From assembly GCA_022539475.1 (NCBI GenBank), contig VCMS01000006.1, positions 78,504 through 142,503 on the forward strand: a stretch of 64,000 nucleotides of DNA, read 5' to 3'. The notes below the pieces were generated by a model. The model was not told the origin of the DNA. It worked only from the letters and a program-made list of their open reading frames with translations, and did not search any database. Below are positions 27,284 to 37,535 of the stretch, one piece after another. The translations under genes were made by a program, and so were the position numbers. This DNA is from Gracilaria domingensis (Eukaryota; Rhodophyta; Florideophyceae; Gracilariales; Gracilariaceae). Positions within the stretch are counted from its first letter, which is position 1. Each line of letters opens with the position of its first letter.

Positions 27284-29548
27284 ATGTCATCTGCGTTCTT
27301 AACTTCAGTGACGCTCGCATCGAATCGAATCTTCTTCAAAGTCCACAGCCCGGTGCGACCGGCCTTTCGACTGTCTTCATCCACACCATGGTCAACGAAC
27401 AAGACTTCTCAAAAGTCTATTCAAGCTCTCTCCATTCTTCCTATCATTTCAGTCTTTTTCTCACCATGTGTCCCCATCGCATCTCCTCCTGCAGCTTATG
27501 CACTAGAAGCACCTGTCCAGATTGCTCCAAGTTTTACGCGACGCGGGGCATATAGCAAATCGCATGCTGTCATTGCAATGGTTTCTCCTCCAGCGACCTC
27601 AATAGAAAAGCTCAAGGTCAATGTGAAAGACCGTCTCTCTTTCTGGTTAAGCGAGTTTCTAATGTGGCACCCGAGCGCAAGAGTTATCGCTTTGCTTGGG
27701 ATGACTCTGTTGTTCATGTATCTAGGTTCTTTTCTATATCGGCTTGCTGATCCCCAAAAGAGGGAGGCTGCTCACCCTTTTTGGCACTCAGTCCGAGCCA
27801 TTGCAAACCCTTTGGAAGATGACTGGGAAAACAACTATCTCCGAGCAACCAGTATCACTCTTGCAGCAATCGGTATGGTATTCTTTGCCATACTGGTAGG
27901 AATGGTAACCGAATCAGTTGAAAGCGCTGTTCATGCCGTAGATGGAACTGGTTCGAGTGTCATTGTCAAAGATCACATTTTGGTGTGCGGGTGGGGCTCA
28001 CATGTTTCTCAAATCCTGAAAGACGTATCATCCCTGTCGAACGAAACCCCGGTGGTCGTCCTCGCAAAACCAGAGAAAAAGTCCATCATGTTTTCCCAAC
28101 TGCGAGAGGCCCTTCCCGATGAGGACCTTCGGAAGTTGCGCTTGTTCTACCGACCTGGGATCCCTGTGATAAAGGACGATTTATCTCGCGTAGCTGCCAC
28201 ACGAGCGAAGAAAATCATTTTGGTGACGGAGCGACACGGAGATCCTACAGACGCAGACAGACAGACCCTCTCACGAGCAATCGCGCTCCGGCAGAATATT
28301 CCCGGATTCACCGGCGATATTGTCGCTGAACTTCGTTCAGAAAGAGATGAACGTATTCTGAAGACGATTCTTCAGAACTCTCGAGCTCGTTCTGTAGAAA
28401 CAGTCAATGCCGAAAAGTTGTTGTACAGATTTATGGCACAGGCGATAAGGCAACCTGGGTTGGCAGACGTTGTTGGTAATCTAATGGGGGATAACGTGAG
28501 CCTAGTGTTTCACGTCCAGGCAGCGCACAAGATTGCCCCCCATCTAGTCGGCTCAAAATTCAATTCTTTGAAGCCCACATCTATCCCGGGTTCAATTCTT
28601 TGTGGGTTTGTCAAGGATGGGACCGTGAAAATCGGACTGGGCAGTGATCTAAATGTTCAATCATCGACGGAGCTGTTGATTCTAGGCGACCAGAGATATG
28701 CTGCGAATACAAATGGGGTAAACGCTTCAGCCCCTGAGGGCACAATAATAAGACCTGGAAGTATAACGTTGGCAGAAAAAAAGGAGCCAGAGTCCTATCT
28801 CATATGTGGGTGGAGGCCTGAAATGCGCCACATGTTGAAAGAACTTGATGAGATTCTTGTTCGTGGTTCGAAGCTTACCATTCTAGCTGAGAATGCACCC
28901 ATGAAACCGCCTCGGAAGCTGAAAAACCTTTCCCTCAGCGCCGTTCAGAAGCGCGCTGATCGTTACGAGAATCTAGAAGACCTTTTCCATCAAAATCCGA
29001 ATGGCTTCGATCACATAGTGCTACTAAGCTCGACATTCGGTGAGAGTGAACTAGAAGAAACGGGGGGTACAGAAGAAGATACGGCAACAATGGCAAGCCT
29101 TGCGTACATCAATGAGCTTCTGGAGAATCAAAGAGAGGGTCGGCTAAACTGTACAGATACAGTTGTAACAGTTGAATTTCTCAACGAACGCTTCGCTCAA
29201 ATGGCTAAAGAACAAGGATATGTTGCAAATTCGATTCTTCCTCAGAATCTGAGTGCCAAGATTGCCGCTCAGACGGTGAGGGATAGCAGACTCAACACCG
29301 TGTGGAATCAACTTCTCTCTCAAGAAGGCTATGAAGTGTACTTACGACCATACGGGGTGTATCAAAGCAGTGACGGATCTTGCAAATCATTTGCTCGGGT
29401 TTCGGATGACATTAGCGGGTATGGCGATGTACTACTTGGGTACATCAGAAGCGATGGGCATGTGAAGATCAATCCAGGTGAAAGCAACCGAAATGCACCT
29501 CGTGAATGGAGCGCTGGAGATCTCCTCATAGTCCTTTCGGAGAACTAA
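27284..29548 (+). CDS. CASTOR/POLLUX-family ion channel, plastid-envelope (PEC) type
   Basis: Cation channel family known from plant nuclear envelopes (CASTOR, POLLUX) and, for the PEC members, from the chloroplast envelope. The 754-residue product has a Ser/Pro-rich N-terminal 100 residues with few acids, consistent with a transit peptide. Hydrophobic helices follow: ARVIALLGMTLLFMYLGSFL near residue 145 and SITLAAIGMVFFAILVGMV near residue 190. A first nucleotide-binding RCK-like fold (DHILVCGWGSHVSQILKDV) carries the family region ILVTERHGDPTDADRQTLSR, and a second begins at SYLICGWRPEMRHMLKELDE. Only two clear helices are visible between the leader and the RCK domains, against four expected for POLLUX. 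The leader contains another hydrophobic stretch (ILPIISVFFSPCVPIA) that may be one of them. Intronless. Confidence 0.88.
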   Translation: MSSAFLTSVTLASNRIFFKVHSPVRPAFRLSSSTPWSTNKTSQKSIQALSILPIISVFFSPCVPIASPPAAYALEAPVQIAPSFTRRGAYSKSHAVIAMVSPPATSIEKLKVNVKDRLSFWLSEFLMWHPSARVIALLGMTLLFMYLGSFLYRLADPQKREAAHPFWHSVRAIANPLEDDWENNYLRATSITLAAIGMVFFAILVGMVTESVESAVHAVDGTGSSVIVKDHILVCGWGSHVSQILKDVSSLSNETPVVVLAKPEKKSIMFSQLREALPDEDLRKLRLFYRPGIPVIKDDLSRVAATRAKKIILVTERHGDPTDADRQTLSRAIALRQNIPGFTGDIVAELRSERDERILKTILQNSRARSVETVNAEKLLYRFMAQAIRQPGLADVVGNLMGDNVSLVFHVQAAHKIAPHLVGSKFNSLKPTSIPGSILCGFVKDGTVKIGLGSDLNVQSSTELLILGDQRYAANTNGVNASAPEGTIIRPGSITLAEKKEPESYLICGWRPEMRHMLKELDEILVRGSKLTILAENAPMKPPRKLKNLSLSAVQKRADRYENLEDLFHQNPNGFDHIVLLSSTFGESELEETGGTEEDTATMASLAYINELLENQREGRLNCTDTVVTVEFLNERFAQMAKEQGYVANSILPQNLSAKIAAQTVRDSRLNTVWNQLLSQEGYEVYLRPYGVYQSSDGSCKSFARVSDDISGYGDVLLGYIRSDGHVKINPGESNRNAPREWSAGDLLIVLSEN

Positions 29549-30459
29549 CACGAAGAATGGAAAGTGTCGTACAACTTCTATCTAAATCATACGATATTAA
29601 AAGAAACTGACTTTTGCTTCGCACCCTCGTCCTCTAGCCATTCTTGCAGAGCAATAGTCGACAGAAAAGCTTCTTCCAAATTCTGAACTCCTAAACTCTG
29701 GAGAACATTCCTTCGGCGCCTTCTGTAACATGGAAATTGTCACTTGTCGTACAAGAATTGTAGCTTCGTGTCCATCATCAGCAATGCCGAACCTATGGTA
29801 CAAATGATACACCCTATTCGTCCAAGCTTGAGTCATACCGTTAGGATCTAATTTGAGTAACAATAAACCACGACTTCTTCGAAGACGTTAATCATTTACG
29901 AACTATATTCCGGCGAAGAGCCGGTTAGTGACATAGAAGTCTTGTGTCAAAGACTACAGAACTTGCACAGGCTACATTCCCCATGGACCTTGACGAATAG
30001 ACCCCAAAAAACGGAATCGGGGATTCATTGTCAAGCTTCATTATCATTCTTTCCCATTCGTCTCATCGACGTCTTGCTGCTATTGCAACAATGGCAACGG
30101 TTCTGACTTCATTGTGCAGCAAGCATTCATACTGAGAAACGCCAATAACGTTCAGCAGCGATTCTGCCCAAACTTAGAGGAGGCATAGAAAACAAAGAAA
30201 ACGTCACCCATGACGAAGAACACGCACCTTAACTTTGCTCCTGTCATGAATTCGCTAGGATGTGCTGAAATTATGCTGTAAGACAAGAAACGTAGCTTCT
30301 TGTAGTTCTCCCCAGAGAAAACTGATAAACAAGATTATATCTTCCAGGAATGAAAAGTACGCAAGCTCCATTCATAGTGAAACTGAGGGACGCGAAACAG
30401 ACTCGCAGAGAAGGAAACAAAAAACACTCAGTGACGGTGGTGGCCTGAATGTATGCTGT
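29549..30459. other. Convergent intergenic region, no gene supported
   Basis: About 900 bp between two converging stops. An 88-codon minus-strand frame (29597-29863) has ordinary composition but no recognisable domain. Nothing else is supported. Confidence 0.35.
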
Positions 30460-31959
30460 TTAATCAGCCAGACTCTCTGTCGGGTGTCGCTTGAGCATGT
30501 CGAAGTCGTAAACATCACGCGGATCGGTCACATAACCAGTCACAGCAGAAGCGGCAGCAGTGTATGGAGATGCGAGATATATTTGGCCTTCCTTGTTACC
30601 CATACGGCCTGGGAAGTTTCTGTTCGTGGTTGAGACGCACACAAGCGGTTCATTCAAACGAGCAAAAGTATCTGACGGTCCCCCAAGACAAGCCGCGCAT
30701 CCTGGGTTTCCAAGTCCTATGCAACCCGCGTTATGGAAGATCTCCTTGAGCGTCTCTCCATTGATGCGAAGCCTTTCAATATCGTCGTAAACCCTCTGTG
30801 TCGCAGGTACCAGGAAAGTAGGTACCGATACTTTTCGCCCTTGGAGGACTCGCGCAGCAGCCAAGAAATCTTCGGTCTTTCCCCCAGTACAAGAACCAAT
30901 GTATACGCGATCAGTGCGCACAGATGAACACTCGCGAGCTAATGCTCGGTTATCCGGAGAGTGTGGTTTCGCGACAACGGGCTCAATCTTGGAAACATCA
31001 TATTTGTAGTCGGCATAGTAGGATGCTTGTTGGTCAGACCTGAAAATCGCGGTGGGTTTCGCTCCACGTGCAGCCAAGTAGGCCTCAGTGATATCGTCGG
31101 GTTCAATAAGACCGTTCTTACCTCCCGCTTCGACCGCCATATTACACAGGGTCATCCTCTCCTCCATGGAGAACTGTGCGATCGTGGAGCCCGCAAACTC
31201 CATTGCCCTATATGTAGCTCCACCGACACCGATATCACCAATGATATTCAGAATAAGATCCTTGGCCAAGAGGTAATCTGGCATGTCCCCATTAAGCTGG
31301 AAGCGCATTGTATGCGGTACTTTGACAAGCAGTTTCCCAGTACCAAGAATGAAGCCAGCATCAGTATTCCCGATCCCAGTGGCAAACATTCCGAACGCCC
31401 CAGCATTGCAAGTATGAGAATCAGTCCCAAACAAGATCTCACCACTGGCAGTGTGGCCTTCCTGCGCAAGCGCCACATGGCAAACACCCTTGTAGTCGGG
31501 ATTAGCTCTGAAGTCAGTCAGATCCTTAATGTCATAGAAGTACTTCAGATCCTGCTCGGCGGCAAATTCGCGAAGCGTATCGACATTACGATTCGCGCGC
31601 TTATCCTCAGTGAAAATGTAATGATCCGGGATAATAATCACACCCTCGCGATTCCAAACCTTAGCATCAGCACCAAACTCGCGTTTAAAGATGCCAATTG
31701 TGGGCGGGCCGCAGACATCATGTGTCATGAGCTTGTCCACGTTAACCCACACGTTGTCTCCAGGCTTTACGTATTCCTTGCCAGCACCGCGAGCAAGGAG
31801 CTTCTCTGTAATAGTCATTGGGTGTCCCGGCACAGTAGTTGGTATGGTGTTTGCACGCGACGGCGCGGCGACAGCAACGACTGGACGCCGGCCGGCCCGC
31901 AGCGCATGCGACGGAGTCGACGTGCTAGCTCGAAGAGGGAGAGGAGACACAAATGCCAT
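30460..31959 (-). CDS. leuC: 3-isopropylmalate dehydratase large subunit, plastid-targeted (LeuC)
   Basis: Catalytic large subunit of isopropylmalate isomerase, the second specific step of leucine synthesis, which works with a small LeuD-type subunit not present in this window. The 499-residue protein starts with about 35 residues of Ser/Thr/Arg/Pro leader (MAFVSPLPLRASTSTPSH), fitting a plastid transit peptide. The aconitase core follows, with FGTDSHTCNAGAFGMFATGI, IGDIGVGGATYRAMEFAG, and the [4Fe-4S] ligands in GSCTGGKTEDF and GNPGCAACLGG, then STTNRNFPGRMG. It is the long plant/archaeal-type subunit with separate small subunit. All cluster cysteines are present. It is divergent from the carrier gene. 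Confidence 0.95.
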   Translation of the reverse strand: MAFVSPLPLRASTSTPSHALRAGRRPVVAVAAPSRANTIPTTVPGHPMTITEKLLARGAGKEYVKPGDNVWVNVDKLMTHDVCGPPTIGIFKREFGADAKVWNREGVIIIPDHYIFTEDKRANRNVDTLREFAAEQDLKYFYDIKDLTDFRANPDYKGVCHVALAQEGHTASGEILFGTDSHTCNAGAFGMFATGIGNTDAGFILGTGKLLVKVPHTMRFQLNGDMPDYLLAKDLILNIIGDIGVGGATYRAMEFAGSTIAQFSMEERMTLCNMAVEAGGKNGLIEPDDITEAYLAARGAKPTAIFRSDQQASYYADYKYDVSKIEPVVAKPHSPDNRALARECSSVRTDRVYIGSCTGGKTEDFLAAARVLQGRKVSVPTFLVPATQRVYDDIERLRINGETLKEIFHNAGCIGLGNPGCAACLGGPSDTFARLNEPLVCVSTTNRNFPGRMGNKEGQIYLASPYTAAASAVTGYVTDPRDVYDFDMLKRHPTESLAD

Positions 31960-32528
31960 TGTTATCTCAGAACCTTAAAATGAAGCGTAGCTTGAACGAA
32001 AGATAAAGCGAAGAGCCGCCTGCACAATACGAACGGCGACGTCTTCCAGCGGGCGAAATGGCGGCTGCTACTTGTAGTGTTGTGGATGCGCCGAGCTCAG
32101 AGCTGGCGACGGGGCCGCAACGGGGCACAGATCAGCTGCGCTTGGCCACAGTGCGCAGCTTTGCATCGCGCGACGTGGTTGGCCCAGAGTCGCAGGCAGC
32201 CATTGGCTGCGCCGCCGTGCGCACCGACGAATTCCATCTGTCCGCAGCCGTCCCTGCCGCGCTCCGTTTCCGATCAAGCGCTCAACGCTCGCACCGGGCA
32301 CCTCTCGCTCGGCCTGCCAACGCCCAGGCCCGGCTTTCATCCGTTCTACGACCTTTGATCGCAGCCTTTTGCGCTCGCGCTCTGCTCCTCCCCTGTCTGT
32401 GACATCCGCCGCCCCGCCGAGATGTGTTCGTTTTGTCTGTTTTCGTGTTCTTCCATTTCTATTTCGCACTTCGATTGCGTACACTCTCCGCTCCGCGCAG
32501 CGTTCCTTCACTGCATGCCTGTCCCACT
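31960..32528. other. Divergent promoter region between LeuC and the carrier
   Basis: About 570 bp between the two starts, GC-richer than its surroundings. A 114-codon plus-strand frame (32058-32402) begins with a good ATG but shows no recognisable protein and lies where promoters should be; I leave it out as a gene. Confidence 0.4.
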
Positions 32529-33413
32529 ATGACTAACTCATCGAAAAGGCTGTCGCCGGCTCGCGATCTCCTTTGCGGGGCTGTCGCGGGCATCACAGCC
32601 CGCCTAGTGGTTGCGCCATTGGACATGATCAAGATTCGCTTTCAGGTACAGTCCGAGACCAGAGGCTTGTACCAATATCGCTATATCACGTCTGCTCTTC
32701 GGACAATCGTAGCAAATGAGGGCTTAAGGGCGCTCTGGAAAGGAAACCTTTCTGCGATGCTCATGGTCACACCGTATTCCGCGCTACAACTAGCTGCCTT
32801 TTATCAACTTCAACAAACAATACAAATTACAGAGGAGCCCTACGCGTCGTTTTCATCTCTATCTGTTGGCGCCATTTCGAGCTGCTTTGCAACAGTCTGC
32901 ACATATCCGCTTGATCTACTTCGAACGCGTTTCGCAGCCCAATCAGAACCTCGTCAATACCCCAATCTCAGACATGCCATGGCCATTATCTACTCTCGCG
33001 AAGGTGTAAGAGGTTTCTATGCAGGCTTGCAGCCCACGCTTCTGTCCGTCGTACCCTACATGTCTATTCAATTTGCTGTTTACGAACGCGCTAAACAAAA
33101 GATACTTTCGAAGAGTTCCAGACAAGATCTACACCCAACGGAGAGCGTTGCTACCGGCGCGGTTTCCGGTGTAGTATCTAAGCTGCTCACCCTACCACTC
33201 GATAACGCAAAGAAAATCATGCAGGTGGGAGGCCAGTTTCAAGCCAACAAGGTCACAGCAGATCATGGTATGAGCGACGTCTTAGCTCGTGTCTGGAGCA
33301 TGTACGGATGGCGCGGCTGGTTTAGAGGCGCCATGCCTAGCATTTTGAAAGCTGCTCCCAATTCGGCCATAACTTTCTCGGTCTATGAAGCTGTCAAGAG
33401 ACACTTCCTATAG
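32529..33413 (+). CDS. Mitochondrial carrier, thiamine-pyrophosphate-carrier type
   Basis: Inner-membrane solute carrier of the SLC25 family, 294 residues. All three repeats carry the PxDxxK/R signature: PLDMIKIRFQVQ, PLDLLRTRFAAQ and PLDNAKKIMQVGG. Each is followed by a matching amphipathic helix and GxxG turn (for example EGLRALWKGNLSAMLMVTPY). The first signature in the form PLD-IKIR-Q and the motif GNLSA-L...PYSA-Q are those of the thiamine pyrophosphate carrier (TPC1/SLC25A19), so import of that cofactor into mitochondria is likely. I start at ATG 32529, which gives the usual length; an in-frame ATG at 32424 would add 35 hydrophobic residues of unclear use. Confidence 0.85.
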   Translation: MTNSSKRLSPARDLLCGAVAGITARLVVAPLDMIKIRFQVQSETRGLYQYRYITSALRTIVANEGLRALWKGNLSAMLMVTPYSALQLAAFYQLQQTIQITEEPYASFSSLSVGAISSCFATVCTYPLDLLRTRFAAQSEPRQYPNLRHAMAIIYSREGVRGFYAGLQPTLLSVVPYMSIQFAVYERAKQKILSKSSRQDLHPTESVATGAVSGVVSKLLTLPLDNAKKIMQVGGQFQANKVTADHGMSDVLARVWSMYGWRGWFRGAMPSILKAAPNSAITFSVYEAVKRHFL

Positions 33414-33469
33414 GAAGTCATGGGGATTCATCGTTTCAGCGCTTATTTAATAACGAGGATTGCGGGATA

Positions 33470-36320
33470 CTAAGTATTCAATCTGTATTGGAAGAAAGAA
33501 AACACATTATTTCGTCGCACATTGTTCACCATAGCCGTGAACAACTCAAATCCTTCTCTCTGGTAAGCTTGGAGTGGATCTTCACCCTCGTAGGAACGTA
33601 ACACGATGAATTCCTTCAAATAGTCGAGGCTCTTCATGTGCTCCAGCCAAAGATTGTCCATCTGTGTCAACCACAAATATCGAACAACTTCTCGAGAAAG
33701 ACCGACCTTCTGCAGTTCCATGCTCTCTCTCCTTTCAGTCAGGAGCATATCCATCTGCATTGTTACACATTCCTTCAAGTTAGAAGCTTCCTGCAATTTT
33801 CGTGCTTCAATCTGTGACATCCCCACAAAGAACTGTGACAACTTGGACGACAGCTTTTCGAAATCGTCTGCCGCATCTCCTCTGCCAACATACCCGGGTA
33901 TAATCTCAGAAATTGTCTTAATGCACTCTTCTCGGAAACGATCATACAGCTCTTGGTCGTCGGCTACAACGATCTTCCTTCGCTGAGTGTAGAATACTTC
34001 TCTTTGCCGCGAAAAAACTGAATCGTACCGGAACAGTTGCTCCCGAATTTCTCGAAAGTACGCTTCGACGTTTCTCTGAGCCTCGTTAAGCGTTCGATTG
34101 ACCAATGGATTTTCAATCGGAGTGTTTTCATCCACGCGAAATTTGTCAAGGATGCCTGTCACCTTGTCACCACCAAAAACGCGAAACAGGCGGTCCTCAA
34201 GTGCTAAGAAAAACCTACTTCCTCCAGGGTCGCCTTGCCTGCCCGCACGCCCTCTCAATTGGTTGTCCACTCTTCTGCTTTCTGCTCGATCGGTTCCTAT
34301 AACGTATAGTCCACCCAAGTCCAACACCTCCTCTCTCTCTTCAGCAACCACTTCTTCTAGTTCGTCCTTAATTTCTGATAATGCCTCCCGCAAGAGCTTA
34401 AGCCCATGCTTCCTTTCCGGTATCGGGGCGTATTCTGCAGCAATCCCAACGACCTCGTCGATTTTTGTCAAAGACGACAGTTGACTTTCGTCTTCTTCCG
34501 CTAAAGTCCTCACAGCCTCGCCAAGAGTTTCCGTTGCTTCTTCTGAGATGTCAACAGGTAGCATTTCGTCTTCGATAAGAATAGGTTGTTTAGTGTCGCG
34601 TAGCATAGAATTTAACTCCTCGTTCAAGGAGACCAATTCCCTTCGCGCCAAAGCTCGAGCAAAGTACGTCGCGTTTCCACCTAATAAAATGTCGGTTCCC
34701 CGACCGGCCATATTGGTTGCAATCGTTATGGAGTATTTTCTCCCCGCTTGGGCGACAATCTCTGATTCACGCATAGCGGATTCCGGTTTTGCATTGAGAA
34801 CATCGTGATCTACGCCGACATCTGTAAGGAGCTTTGACAGCACTTCAGAAGCCTCACTGAGGTCGTCCCGATCAGTATGGGGCGTCCGGTAGGGGCTACA
34901 CGAGCGATCTCACCCATGATTGCTCGATACTTTCCGTCTTCATTCCGAAACACTACATCCGGGTAGTCCTTGCGTGCCATAGGCAAGGCAGTCGGCACAA
35001 CTACCACGTCAAGACTGTACACATCTGAAAGCTCCTTGGCTTCAGTTGCAGCTGTTCCAGTCATCCCAGCGAGCTTATCAAACAATCGGAAAAACGCTTG
35101 GTATGATATTCTTGCGGCGTTGGACGATTCTGCGTTAACGGTGATTCCTTCTTTAGCCTCAACCGCTGTCATATCGCCAATCTGGATCTCTCTCCCTCGC
35201 CTTCTCCACCATGATCAGCGACAATGTAGTTAACATCCTTCTTAAAAATCTCTTTCGCCTTCAGCGCATTAGTAACGAATGACGCCCATGGGTTTGTCGG
35301 GTCAAACAGATTCTCAACCTTGAGGGCTCGTTCTAAGTCAAAAAAACCGCGCTCGGTTAGCAAGACGGATTGCTCTTTTTCATTCACGGTATAATGTACA
35401 TCTTGAGACAGAGCATCGGCAGCCTTCTTTGCAGTCGAATACTTTGAAGTCTGAATTGGCAGTTTTCCCGATATTAGAAGCGGGGTTCGAGCTTCATCGA
35501 TTAAGATAGAATCCGCCTCATCAACAATGCAATACGATAGAGGACGTTTCAACACGATATCGTTCTCGGTCATTGCAAGATTGTCGCGGAGGTAATCAAA
35601 GCCTAATTCAGAATTTGTCACGTAGATGACATCACAGGAGTACGCGTTCCGACGCTGGCTACTATCCAGGTCGGACTGTATGAGCCCCACACTCAAGCCG
35701 AGAAAACGATGTACCTGTCCCACTAGCTCAGAGTCTCTTTTGGCTAAGTAGTCATTAGCGGTAACGACATAGACAGCATTGCCTGATAGCGCATTCAGAC
35801 ATGCCGCAAGCACAGCAACAATCGTTTTCCCTTCTCCAGTGGCCATTTCAGCTATGCAACCATCATGCAGGGCCATTCCGCCAATTAGCTGCACGTCGTA
35901 ATGCCGCAGACTGAGAACACGAAATGTAGACTCTCGGACGATTGCAAAAACTTCTTCCAATACGCTATCAAGACTTCCTCCCCCTTGCACCTGGTCACGA
36001 AGTTGTGAAAAGCGATCACGAAGCTCGGAATCGGACAACTTCTCTATGGCGGCCTCCATGTTGTTTATGCAGTTCACACGCTGCTCATACACTTTAAGTC
36101 TCTCTGCTCCAAGTACCGGCGAGGGCGAAACAGACAGAGACTGATCTTCAGAGGACTTTCCACGGAAAATTGCATCGTTAATAGAACGCAGAATCATCGA
36201 AACTTGTTTAGGGGGCCGAGAAGCTAATCTCCGATTGGGATTTGAGAAGGCATGTCGCGAAGTAGACCGAGATCGTTGGAACTGCAGAGGAAACGGACAA
36301 ACGAAAGCATGGATACCCAT
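33470..36320 (-). CDS. Nuclear SecA (SecA2-like), reading frame interrupted twice
   Basis: SecA is the ATPase motor of Sec protein export; nuclear SecA proteins of photosynthetic eukaryotes act in plastids. The N-terminal 45 residues are Ser/Arg/Phe-rich and plastid-transit-like. The DEAD motor follows ([52 protein letters not shown]). Then come the second motor half ([36 protein letters not shown]) and the helical scaffold ending FFQYRL. The C-terminal zinc-binding tail is absent, as in SecA2. Two frame changes occur. Near 35172 the DExTGR-containing segment between DVNYIV and AVEAKEG is replaced by a shorter Gly/Glu-rich piece, and about 15 residues are missing. Near 34850 one base appears to be missing after GTTSV, and the next frame continues [10 protein letters not shown] perfectly. 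No intron fits either site. It is either a young pseudogene or an assembly with errors. Most red algal plastid genomes carry their own secA. Confidence 0.85.
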
Positions 36321-37535
36321 GATAATGACCTCCTTTGGTTCCCCGTGTTTGTCGTAGCAATTTTTATCTGAAGCAGTATGGGACCAAGACCATGGAGGCC
36401 GCAGCTCGTTGACTACCTGAAAGATTGTGAAGAATACGACTTATCTCTCTCGTCTCTTGACGACTTTAGGAGCACTGTTAGTGTGAAATACGTTTCACGA
36501 GAACACAATTCCCGGCCCTGAACAATGTTTCAGGTTGCACGTCACGCATGCTTTTGTATCTCCCGAGGTGAATTCAATCGCCTGAATATGAAGCGGGTGG
36601 TCAGTATCAACTGGGTATAGAATGGGCATTTTTGCATTCTGGGTCACATTTGCAATATTTGCAGTTGTGCGACTCCGGCATTAAAAAAACTAACTCCCTT
36701 GAAAAGCTTCCAGGATTGAAGAAGTCTCTGAAGTTAATGTTAGGCTGGTTACCAGCAAACCCGCCAGACAAGACGAAACGACGTTCGTGTTTCACGGAGA
36801 AGATACGCGTTAATACAGGACAGTGCAATATGCTTTACGCTCGCTGGCAACTGCAGAAGTGCTATTTCTATTTACACCCACGTCGCCAATGGCAGACGGA
36901 TCAACTGCTTCTCTCGGTTTGGGCTGCGATCCTGCCGTATACGACTTAGCAGCAGCAGCTTGGTAGCATAAAATGTTCTTTGACCTTGTGTTGGGTGGGA
37001 TACTTGAATGTCACAGGCGTTGACCTACTACTTGCCTGGCCTTTCGGAATAGATTTTTGAGCAGCGATTAGCAGCGTAGATTTGATAGTTTTTCTCTCGA
37101 AGTCGCGCTTTTTAAGAATGAGCTTTAGTTTGCTTTCCTCGCTCTGTCCCAACTTCGGAGTCGGTGATTTATCATTCATACTTTAGCAATGCTTGCAACA
37201 AGTGCATTCCGCTCAAGATGTAAAGAAGTATCAATGAACTCCGTCGTCGCGGACCATGATAGTCATACCAATGACAAACGATCCCCAAGTCACGTCGGTG
37301 TGCTACACGCCCCGGTGTCTCTTCTGTTGATGCTGCAGTTGCCCCAAAGACAAATTGTCTTTATCAGAAACCCGTTTCAAAAGCCCCCCGAAGTAAAAGC
37401 AAGCTCTAGTTTCGGTGTTCTTCGTAGCGCCGTGAAAAGAAAACAGAAAATAGGATAATACATGCCCCGCCAACAGGTTTGTCAAGTTAGAAGCATATTA
37501 AGGTTGCATGAGAGAGTTGTTCATACCGCATCCCT
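36321..37535. other. Intergenic region with a possible mini-ORF
   Basis: Divergent from SecA, ATG 36378 opens 47 codons ([19 protein letters not shown]...) to a stop at 36521. It looks protein-like and begins 58 bp from the SecA start, so it could be a small gene or a first exon. Further frames (36632-36949 plus, 36946-37179 minus) match nothing. The rest shows no gene. Confidence 0.3.

Noticed and set aside
32058-32402. 114-codon frame between LeuC and the carrier
   Set aside because: Good ATG but no recognisable protein, and it occupies the expected divergent promoter.
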